NCBI RefSeq assembly: GCF_023343835.1
Contig: NC_064443.1
Span: forward strand, 124,001-188,000
Length of the DNA: 64,000 nucleotides
From: Lagopus muta
Lineage: Eukaryota > Chordata > Aves > Galliformes > Phasianidae
Direction: 5' to 3'
The position numbers and the translations under genes were made by a program. The stretch's first letter is position 1. Every line of letters starts with the position of its first letter. This document shows positions 9,810 through 18,524 of this stretch, in pieces. The notes beneath the pieces were generated by a model that searched no databases, was not told the origin of the DNA, and was given only the letters and a program-made list of their open reading frames with translations.

Positions 9810-12800
9810 TCACAAGTGGCTGTGAATTTCCACCCTGTAGATGCAGGTGTGTTCCACGTTGCCCCATTTGCTCTGCACCTGAAACAGGATACGGCCGAAG
9901 GCTTTGTGGGGCTCCGCCTGCCGACACAAAGAGGAGAGGCTTCGTCACGCGCGGCTCCCTTGGCCGAAGCCCGGCTCTGCTCTGCTGCCATGGGACGGCG
10001 CTGCTGATGGAGCAAGGCAGCCACCCTCCTCCCTCCCGCCGGCCGTCATCCCTCCGCACCCGCAGGGGGACGGTTTGCCTCCCGCAGCGCCTTCCTGCTG
10101 CTGCGGCGGCTCTCTGGCTGCCATGGCCGCCCCCAAAGCCACCAGCCACCTCCTGACTGATGGTGGAGAGGAGCGGGAGGGCAGAGGTGATGCTGGGGGA
10201 GCCTGGGGGCTGCTGTGCTCGAGCAGGAAGAACTATGGCTGCCAAAGGTGGGACGGCCGCCTCGTCTGTGTTCCCCACGGGAGGGAGAGCAGAGCAGGGC
10301 CCGGCTGAGCAGGCCAAGCCTTTCTTGCCAGGACTGGCCATACCTGCACGTGGAAGGTCTGGGCAATCTCTCCTTTGATGTCGTAAACGAAAAACCCCAG
10401 GGCGGTTGGTGGTTCGTCCTCGTCCATTCCCTGAAAGACAAGAGACGATTTCGGTCACGCTTTAGGGCAGGCCGTGCGAAAAGGACTTTTGCCGAGGCCG
10501 AAGGTGGGAGCCCTTCTCCCCCATCAGCTCTGGCAGAGCAGCAGAGGCTCCGGAGACGTGTGAGCACCCCGAGGGTCTCCGTGCCCTGGGCCGGGATGCC
10601 GCGCTCTGCAATCTCCTCTGGGATTGCTCGCCATGCGTTTGCTGTGGCCTTTTCTCCTGTTGGTGGAGTCGCAGAGGCCGAATTCCCGGCAGCTTTCTGC
10701 AGCTGAGGCCGGGCGCAGGGCTCTCCCGAAGCTGCGCTGCCCTGCGTTCCCCCTCACCACTGGGCTGTTTGCCCTTTTAACCCCCCTTGGTTTTGATGCT
10801 CGCTCCCAATCGTTCTCACGATGGCAGTTAGAGCTCTCCCATCTCTGAACCCTTTCCCCGATCCACACCTCGTCACATCGCTTCCGTCGTGATATTCGCG
10901 CCCGCTAATGAGAGGGCTGTCACTGCATAGCAGCCGCTGTTCATGACTGGGGCTCCCGCCGCTATGGGGCCTCGTGGGGCTCTGTGCCAAAGCTTTTCCT
11001 CGGGGTTTTCCTCCCTTGGAAGCAGCAGCACAGACTTACCAAGACAATAAACTCTCTGGGGGCGCTGCTGACTTCCCCGGAGGGAGAGACCGCCGTGGAG
11101 ATGTGCCACACGGTGAAAGCCGAGGGCCGGATTTTCTGCGGCAGCCGGATGACCACGTCGCCCTCGGATCCTCGGAAAGCCCAGCAGTTGCCAGGAGAAA
11201 TATCGGCCTGCAATGAGAGAGACGCGTCTGTCAGCAGCGAGGCCAAGAGCCCCAGAGCCGGCCGGTGAGCGAGGAGCAGGGGCAGGAGGACAGGAGGGGA
11301 ACGGGCACAGCTGGGGACGGCAGACGGAAAGGCTCAGCCGCCTTTCTCTGCTTGCCCAGAGGTGGCAGGCAGCCCTCCCAGCACCCGTCAGCTCTCTGTC
11401 AGCCATCCATCACCCACGCTCAGTAACGTGGGGCAGTGTGGGCTGAGCAGTGCAGCTGGGCCAAAGGAAATCGCTGTGCGCTCGCTTGTGCAGCCAGAAA
11501 GCTGCAGCCAACACACAGGCGCCGTTTGTCCTGCCGTACCTGCAGCAGCGTCTCAGGAGGCTTGGCGCTGGAGAACAGTGGGGAAAGCCAGCCGTGCTGC
11601 CTGCCTGCCCCGCCGTAACTCTGGGACGTCCGCTCAGCATCGATGGTGGCACCTGGAAGGAAGATGGAGAGACGTGCAGTGGGGCGGCCCAGAGGGGAGC
11701 TGAAGGAGCCAATGCTCATTCCACGAAGCTCCTGGGGTGCAAAATCCCTCCTGTGTGTGTGGGAAGTGTGGAGTCCCAGCCTGAGGCACTGATGGAGCAG
11801 TGGGGAGAGGAGCCGCTCAGCCCCAAGAGCACAGGTGGAGGCTTTGTGAATTCTCAGAGCGGGGAGATTGAATGGGATGGCAGGAGGAAATTCTTGCCGC
11901 CCCCAGAAGCCGTGGGTGCCCCGTTGCTGAGACCGGGTTGGACGGGGCCCTGAGCACCTGATGATTTCTGGATGTTGTTGCCAAGGAGAGGAAAATGTTT
12001 TCTTTCCTAGCTCTCTCCCCTTTTCCATTTTGCTTTTTACACCTGAAATACTTCTGTTTACCTTCCATTCCAATTTCTCTAGAATTCAGTCTACTAAATA
12101 CAACTTGTGCAATATCCTGAGTGTGAAAAGAAATCAAGCGATGTAAAATATATGCCTTCAGAACCTTCTTCTCTCTGACAGACTATACCTTTCTTTCCCA
12201 AGTGAATTTGAAAGCTATTGTATATCAGGTACATGAAACTGCTCACTGCGTGGATTTCTTTAATAGAAAAAGGAATCTTTACAAGACACCCATTCATCCG
12301 TGGTAAGGACAGTAGAGGTTAGAAAAGAATGAAAAGCAAGTTATAGCAAAATAAATCTAAAACAATGAAACAAATGGAAAAGATAATAGCCATGCAAGTG
12401 AACAGGGCACGAGAAGAAAGAATCAATCCATTCTCCCTGAGCAAAGCTGACGGTGGGATGTGATCTTCTAGAATGAAAAGATGTGCTCAATTTTTTTAAC
12501 GAAAGAGAAAGAAGAAGAATATGCAGCAAAAATAATCATAATAATTAGACATCTCAGAAACAAAGCCTACAAGCAAAGTCTGGAAGTTACCCTGATGGAA
12601 AGGGTGGCAGCCCTGCCAACGGCAGGGAGCTGGGCTGGATGGGCTGTAAGGTCCCTGCAGAGCTCAGCCGTTCCAAAGCTCTGTGAGACAGCGGGCAGAA
12701 AGCAGAGCTCGGCAGCTTTGGGGAGCGCCAGGCGCAGAGCTGAGGGCACTGAAGCTGCCTATCGACGTACCCAGGGTTTGCAGAGCCCAGTTGGGCAGCC

Positions 12801-14844
12801 AGGCGCCGTTCTCCACCATTTTCTCCATGGCCTCCTGGGTCAACTGCAGGATTTCCTGGCAACAAATGGGGAACGGAGAGACAGCAGTGAGCACAAACGC
12901 TGCGGAGGAGAGCTGACCCTGACCCTGACCCTAACCCTGACCCTAGGGATGCTACCCAGGAGCCAGGGGAGGGAATGCACAGCGCTGCACAGCACACCCT
13001 GATCCCAGCCAGCAGCGAGGGGAGCAGAGCGGCTCCAAGGCACGAGAGGGGCTGAGCTGAGAGCCAGGTGTGGGGCACAGAGCTGCCTCTGGAAAGGGCT
13101 GAAACAGGAGGGAGCAGCGCCGTCACCTCGCTGTTGAATATGTGGATCCCGCTCTCCTGCAGGACATCAAACAGGGCTTGGAGAATGAGGCCCTTCTTGG
13201 CCGACAGCTGAGTGGATGTCGCCTCCAGCTCCTGCCTCTTCTCCATCTGAACCCGAGAGTTCCTGAAGGCAAAGGCAAAGCGAGCCTTGAGCACTGCTCA
13301 CAGAGCTCAGAGCTGCAGAGGTGAAGGATCCTGGGGGGGGGTTGTGCCCTTCCTTATCCCCCAGCCACTTTCCTTCCTTTGCTTTGCCTTTGCCAAGGGC
13401 GGCCTTCGGAAAGGGAAAGGGAAAGGGAAAGGGGAAGGGGAAGGGGAAGGGAAGGGCCTTGTGCAGGGCAAGGAAGCGTTCTTACCCCAGAGCTGGGAAC
13501 TCGGGCGCAGGTCCTGCTGACAGCACCTGGAAGAGAAAGGCGTTCGATGGCAGGAGGCACAAGCAGCGCGGCCAGGGCTTCCGCAGGGGCTTCCCAGGGA
13601 ACCGCCGGCAGAATTTCCTGCTGCTGCCCAGCCATTTGCAGAGCGGCGCTGCCCAAAGCCGGGCTCTGAAGCCCTCCCTGTGCCGCACAGCATCTCTGCT
13701 TCTCCCTCGGCTTTCCCGGCCCCTTCAGGCTCCCCCGTGCCAGGCATGGGCCAAAGGCCCCTTCTGCCCCCATGCTGCCGCCTTCAGCCCGAGCCGGGCG
13801 CTGGGAAGATGCTTCCGCACCGAAGCCCACCCTGCTGCCCAGGCGACCCCCAGCCCACCCTCCATCTCAGCCCGTGGCCAAACTCCCCCCGCTGCTCAAT
13901 GGGGGTTGCGTTGGCCTCTGCTGCGCAGCCTGCAGCACTGACCTGCAGGACGTTGCTCCTCCATGCCAGTACACAAAGGAAGGCTCCAGCTGTGGGGAGA
14001 TCAGGTGGGACAGACCATTAGTTTGCTCCGCAGCCCCGTTTTCCTCCTGCAGACCCACGCCGTGTGGGACAGTCCCGCTGCCCAGCCCTGCTGGCATGGC
14101 TTTGGGTGGGGAGCACTCACCAGAAAGGACAGAAAGCAGCAGGACCGGAGTCCTCCTTCCCCTCTCCGCAGCAGAGCATCGCCTAAGGGAGAGAGCAGAC
14201 AGCGGTGAGCGTGGCCCAGCTGGGATCTCCTGGGATCCTTGCAGTGCTTTCCTCTGCCCAGCAGAGATCACAGCATCACACTCCACCACCTCCATGGGCA
14301 GCCTGCTCCAGGGAACAGCGGGACCCATAGGGACACCTTCAGAGCCGCAGAGACACGTTGGGACCCATTCAGACACATTGGGACCCATAGAGACACATTG
14401 GGACCTATTGGGACACAGAGACACATTGGGACGCATTGGGACACATAGAGACACGCTGGGACCCCATTCCTGCCCCCCAGGACGCCATGTTTCCACCAGG
14501 GCACACTGCTGGCTCACGGCCGACCTGCCGTCCCCCAGGACACCCAGCTCTGAACAGCTCCCCTGCAGCAGCTCCTCCCCCAGCCTGTATTGCTGCACGC
14601 CGTCCTTCCTCCCCACGTGCCAGACTCCCCCCTTGCTTTCATGCAGCTCCCAGGGCCTTTCGCAAGAGCCTCCGGTGCCAGGGCAGAGCGCAGGGCTCTG
14701 CTGTGCCACGGGGGCAGGGCTGTGCCCACCCGACGCCATTCGCGGCTTCCTGACTGCCCAAAGCCCGGCGCCACCCGGTGCTCCTGGCTTCCCCTCCCCA
14801 CGTTCTGGGTCCTGCTGCACCCACCTGCCCCGCCGGGCCGGCAT
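9810..14844 (-). CDS. SUN-domain protein (SPAG4/SUN3/SUN5-like), ten exons
   Basis: Exons 5'->3' on minus: 14844-14825, 14182-14121, 13989-13943, 13526-13486, 13262-13127, 12855-12771, 11652-11540, 11207-11040, 10430-10344, 9917-9810. All introns are GT-AG and phases agree at every junction; the sum is 867 nt, 288 residues, no stop. Residues 1-17 are basic (nucleoplasmic); 18-37 form one membrane helix ([20 protein letters not shown]); 58-115 are probable coiled coil; 131-287 are the SUN domain with [44 protein letters not shown] and [14 protein letters not shown]. Cys176 and Cys278 match the conserved SUN disulfide pair, and His203 and Tyr280 sit where SUN2 contacts the KASH peptide. SUN proteins span the inner nuclear membrane and form LINC complexes. 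Exon 1 is least certain: it was picked by ATG, donor and phase. It is shorter than SUN3/SPAG4 (about 350-440 residues). Confidence 0.8.
11960..12590. repeat. Inverted repeat 4, left copy (inside a SUN-gene intron)
   Basis: AT-rich segment within the intron between exons 12771-12855 and 11540-11652. The reverse complement recurs at 33753-34757 with few differences apart from a 376 bp insertion there. This copy is uninterrupted. Confidence 0.9.
12910..12948. repeat. Short telomere-like tract
   Basis: ctgaccctgaccctgaccct then aaccctgaccctaggg: six hexamers of CCCTGA with one exact CCCTAA, in a SUN-gene intron. It is a degenerate interstitial telomeric-type microsatellite. Confidence 0.65.
13404..13456. 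repeat. Purine microsatellite (GGGAAA/GGGGAA)n
   Basis: Four GGGAAA units pass into three GGGGAA units, in the SUN intron between exons 13486-13526 and 13127-13262. It shares a motif with the large array at 42168. Confidence 0.8.
14320..14465. repeat. Minisatellite of GGGACCCATAGAGACACATT type
   Basis: About seven degenerate units of roughly 20 bp built from gggaccca, agagacac and attgggac, in the presumed first SUN intron next to a CR1 piece. Confidence 0.75.
14466..14650 (-). mobile_element. Short CR1 LINE fragment
   Basis: Plus strand reads gggcacactgctggctcacg then gtcccccaggacacccag and cagcagctcctcccccagcc, the antisense of the CR1 post-RT region; it parallels 5260-5410. It lies in the presumed first SUN intron. 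Confidence 0.8.
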
Positions 14845-15037
14845 TTGGGCTCCTTCCAACTCAGACACAGGCAAAAGCTGGCTCTCGTGCCAGGACACAA
14901 TCACCTCTCCCCTCGCCTGCTCCGCCGTCCTCGCGGGACTGCAGTGCTGCGCGAGGGAACCCGCTCGCGGCTTCCCCTATCGCCAATTACGACCGGGACA
15001 GCATCCAACGATCACCCCTCCTCAACCAGACCACATC

Positions 15038-15739
15038 TCACTTTCCCCAGTCCGTCAATCCACCCTTTCCGCCACCCTGGTAACTCCTTTCCCCGTCACC
15101 ATCACCGTCCCTGCTCGTTCTGCCCTCCTTGTCATCTCCGCAGCGGCCACGAGCAGCGCCACACGCCCTGCCATCAGCACAAGGACGCTCCGCTCGTGGT
15201 GGCAGCGGCAGCGATGGGTCGGGGTATGGGGGCAGAGCTCCTCGAACCGCAGAAGCTCCACGGGCGGGGGATGGGTCGCGGTACGGCGGCAGAACTCCTT
15301 CAAGCGCACAGACGCTTCCCGGGGGCGCAGAGGGCTGTGTCGCAGCCTCTGGATCCCGACAGGAAACATTCCCCCCCGCCTCCCCCGCCTGCCCTTCGCA
15401 CTGCAGAGCGCTCCTTCTGTACGAGTCTGACGGGGCAGCACCAAGAGGCTGCCGGGCAGCTCCGTTTGCCTCCCCTTCTTCTATAGCTGTTCCAAGCATT
15501 CCTAGCAGCAAGCCCCGTATTTTCAGCTCGTTTGCCTTTCGCGCAGTCGCTGCATGCTGCGCAAGGGCGAGAGAAATCTCGTCCCGTTTGCGGGGCTTCA
15601 AAACATCATCAAAACGGTCCGCACAGACCCCCTCCCGTTCGAACCGGCACACCACGGTGCTGATTTCCTTCTCAGAAGGCGTATCTTTACCGCCATCATC
15701 CCTCCCCAGCTGTAACAGTACCTTGATCACCGAGTCCAT
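15038..15739 (-). CDS. gag: Duplicated retroviral gag, matrix domain, on minus
   Basis: Inverted copy of 7254-7955 with the same ATG (15739-15737), same 233-residue frame and stop. The possible splice donor AAG|GTACTG is at 15722/15721. Downstream of the stop only about 85 bp of retroviral sequence remain before the duplication ends at 14952 and the SUN-gene upstream region starts, so this copy has no capsid, protease or pol. Confidence 0.72.
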   Translation of the reverse strand: MDSVIKVLLQLGRDDGGKDTPSEKEISTVVCRFEREGVCADRFDDVLKPRKRDEISLALAQHAATARKANELKIRGLLLGMLGTAIEEGEANGAARQPLGAAPSDSYRRSALQCEGQAGEAGGNVSCRDPEAATQPSAPPGSVCALEGVLPPYRDPSPARGASAVRGALPPYPDPSLPLPPRAERPCADGRACGAARGRCGDDKEGRTSRDGDGDGERSYQGGGKGGLTDWGK

Positions 15740-15842
15740 CGTGGCCACTGCTCAGCTATTCCAAGGGACAGCAGGGACTGCAGTCAGACGACCCTCACAC
15801 GGCAGGGACAGCAGCCACACGCTCCTCACACCGGGCACCACT

Positions 15843-16208
15843 TGCCGCAGACACGCCGCCATTACAGGTCCCTCACTGCAGGGGCTAGCGATCTCTCCTT
15901 GCTCTACCCGCCAGCTCTCCTCGCTGGGACCATCGCACCACAGACACCCACACGCAGGATGCTGCAAAATGGCACCCAGTGCCTCAACAGTATCTTATAT
16001 ACCCTCCAGAGTCCACTTGTCAGAACCTCATTGGTGCTATCAGCCCAGGCTGCCCAGCACCAGTCCTGCCATTGGCCCTTCATGGTTACATTGTGCCATG
16101 GTGGCATCTCCAGGTGGTGTCCATCTTCTTGTTCCTCCAGCTCCTTCTGCCTCGCTTAAGTTCTTCCTCAAGGCCGATGGATGCACTGTTCCAAGCACCT
16201 AAATAACT
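15843..16208 (-). mobile_element. Duplicated retroviral LTR pointing toward the SUN gene
   Basis: Inverted copy of 6785-7150: TATA box at 15995-16001, CA end at 15843-15844, primer-binding site at 15823-15840. Transcription on minus would run through the gag start toward the SUN exons; the TATA box is about 1.15 kb before the proposed SUN ATG. Confidence 0.65.
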
Positions 16209-16737
16209 CCCATCCCCAACTCTGGGATGCATCACCACCAGGGTGACGTGAAAGGTGTCCCCAGCTTTGCCAGGACCCCCCTGGACGCCCCCAGGACCCC
16301 CCTGGACACGTCCAGATTCTTCTGCATGACCCCAGGGGTGTACAGGGAGCTTGTGGGAAATCTATATGGGAAAAGGTGTGGGATTTCCACCCCCCAGATT
16401 TGGAACCCAGATCCTGGGATCACCCCACAGAACCCAGTTTCTCCAAATGTCTATTGCCACATGTCCCCTCCCAACAATAAAGGTCTCACATGTCCCTCCT
16501 CCCTCCATGGACCCCCATCCCTGGATGTAACCCCCCCTAAAAGGACCCTTAACCATGTGCCCCCCCCAGAACTCACATGGTGCCCCCCAGGACTGTCTCT
16601 CGCTGTCCCCACCCCCTCTGTGCTCTTTGCCCAAGGGGGGGGGGGGGGTCTCCAAGGCATGAGGGGGGGTGGATCATTAACAGAGGCTGAAGCAAATGTC
16701 CCCCTTTCCCCCCCCCCACCCCCAAAGTGGACTCTGC

Positions 16738-17703
16738 CCCTCCCCCCCAGTGAGAGGCTCTGGGGAATGGAAGACCTCCCTGCAGTCAGGGAAGAGGTGG
16801 TCCGGGAGCGCCCAGGCAGCACCAATGTTCACCAATCCATGGGAGCCGATGGGATGCATCCACGGGAGCTGGGGGAGCTGGCAGTAGTGATTGCTGAGCC
16901 GCTTTCGGTCATCTTTGAGAGGCCTTGGGGGACGGGGGAGGTGCCTGAAGACTGGAGCAGAGCCAATGTCACTGCGGTCTTCAAAAAGGGCAAGAAGGAA
17001 GAGCCAGGCAATTATAGGCCAGTCAGCCTCACCTCTGTCCCTGGAAAGGTGATGGAACAGCTGTGCTGGATGCCATCTCCAGACAGCTGGAAGAAAAGGA
17101 GGTGATCAGGAGTAATCAGCATGGGTTCACCAGGGGGAGGTCGTGCTCCACCAACCTGGTGGCCTTCTGTGATGTTGTCTCTGGCTGGGTGGATGGGGGG
17201 AGAGCAGTGGATGTAGTCTACCTTGATTTCAGCAAGGCTTTTGATCCTGTCCCCCACAACATCCTTATAACAAAGCTGAGGAAGCGTGGGATAGATGAGT
17301 GGGCAGTGAGGTGGGTTGAGGATTGGCTGCTGGCAGAGGGTCGTCGTTGGCGGTGCAGAGTCTGGCTGGAGGCCTGTAAGCAGCGGTGTTCCTCAGGGGT
17401 CGGTGCTGGGTCCGGTCTTGTTCAACATCTTCATCAATGACCTTGATGAGGGGATGGTGGCCACCCTCAGCAAGTTTGCTGATGACACGAAGTTGGGAGG
17501 ATTGGCTGAAGGCCGTGCTGCCATTCAGCGAGAGCTGGACAGGCTGAGAGCTGGGCAGTAAAAAACCAGATGAGGTTTAACAGAAGCAAGTGTAGAGTCT
17601 TGCATCTGGGGAGGAATAATTGCAAGCACCAGTACAGGTTGGGGGATGAGCTGCTGGAGAGGAGCTCTGCAGAGAGGGACCTGGGTGTCCTGGTGGACGG
17701 CAT
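16738..17703 (+). mobile_element. CR1 LINE fragment, RT region (duplicated copy)
   Basis: Copy of 5289-6255, now on plus: YRPVSL (about 17016), YLDFSKAFD (about 17220), GVPQGSVLG (about 17395) and FADDTKL (about 17475) in the same broken frames. It ends at 17703 where the duplication stops, before the CR1 tail that the left-arm copy still has. Confidence 0.92.
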
Positions 17704-17710
17704 CCTCAAA

Positions 17711-18003
17711 AATGAGGTTTCCTTAGTTGAGTGAAGTATCAGAATATCAGTGAAAAGGTGTCTGTAGTAAATCTTTTTCATATTTGCATTAAAGATCCAG
17801 CTCTAAAATTAGACTCCTTACCTGGTTTGGACTAACGGGCTTACAGCAGGTCAGAAAAAGACTCGTGTGAATACTAAGGACAGAGAACTTTCTAAAAAGT
17901 AAGCAGCTAATCAGCAGTATTTAACCTGTAGGCAAGAAAATATTACTGTGCATTGACTAATTATAGAAATATTTATAAGGCCCCATCCAAACAGAATTCA
18001 GAT
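17711..18003 (+). repeat. Direct repeat A, copy 1
   Basis: Matches 28456-28542 and 29062-29275 in the same orientation, from aatgaggtttccttagttga to ggccccatcca.acagaattc. Relative to the other copy it lacks about 520 bp after attaaagatc. Confidence 0.9.
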
Positions 18004-18032
18004 AATAGATTATATTGCTTCATTGTGTGAAG

Positions 18033-18067
18033 ACTGATTCAACCTTAATGTGACTGTTCAAGTGCAG
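18033..18067 (+). repeat. 35 bp direct repeat, left copy
   Basis: Exact 35 bp match (starting actgattcaacc, ending caagtgcag) to 19848-19882. The two copies bracket the truncated ERVL and the left arm of inverted duplication 2. Confidence 0.9.
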
Positions 18068-18524
18068 GGCGATCCCTCAAACCCTGGGATCTGCCCTGGA
18101 ATCATTTTCTCTAGGGGAGTATTGTTCTCCCCCTTGACCCATTTATAGAAATTCCACAGGAAAGACATGTTAATTTTAGTATATTCAGCCTGCCTGGCTC
18201 GCCAAGTGTATAACCAAGATGTTATAATTGCAATATAATCAAAAGAGTAAGGCAAAGCAAACAGGGATCACAAAAGAGAATAAGTAGAAGAGCTTACCCT
18301 TGGGTTGAGCTCACTAGAAGATATCAAAGAGGAGGATCTCCAGAAGAGATCCTTCCCCTCTGGTAGCCAGCTCTTAAATAGGTCCAGGAGGGGTGGAGCC
18401 TGGCTCCACCTGTGCTTCCGGTAGCACAGGTGAATTGCCTTCACCTGTGCTCCTCTGGCTGACTCATGGCTCACCTCAGGTGATCAATCAGAGGTTCAGG
18501 CCGTGACTCAGCAGTTGCCATACA
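18068..18524 (-). mobile_element. ERVL-type endogenous retrovirus, 5' LTR, leader and gag start only
   Basis: On minus the LTR starts TGTATGGC at 18524 and ends CA at 18207 (318 bp), with a TATA-like CTATTTAAGAG near 18370. Two bases later comes a TGGCGAGCCAGG primer-binding site (18204 downward), a short leader, and an ATG at about 18168 opening a gag-like frame (MSFLWNFYKWVKGEN, about 34 residues). The element then stops at the 35 bp repeat. Related LTR pieces are at 48846-49076 and 59526-59750. Confidence 0.65.

Larger units (their letters stand above)
14952..17703. repeat. Inverted duplication 1, right arm
   Basis: Reverse complement of 5289-8042. The inner end cuts the retroviral gag linker and is followed at once by the upstream region of the SUN gene; the outer end cuts a CR1 RT and is joined to an AT-rich duplicated segment. 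Both breaks fall inside elements that continue in the left arm, so this is the inserted copy. A short shared CCCTCG lies at the inner junction. Confidence 0.95.

Noticed and set aside
12567-12749. Additional SUN exon from the open frame next to 12771
   Set aside because: The donor at 12771/12770 and phase to 11652 already give a continuous protein; downstream codons have no SUN similarity.
14182-15722. In-frame gag-SUN fusion by splicing from the gag donor to SUN exon 2
   Set aside because: The donor leaves phase 0, but exon 14121-14182 needs one base to complete a codon; the fusion would be out of frame.
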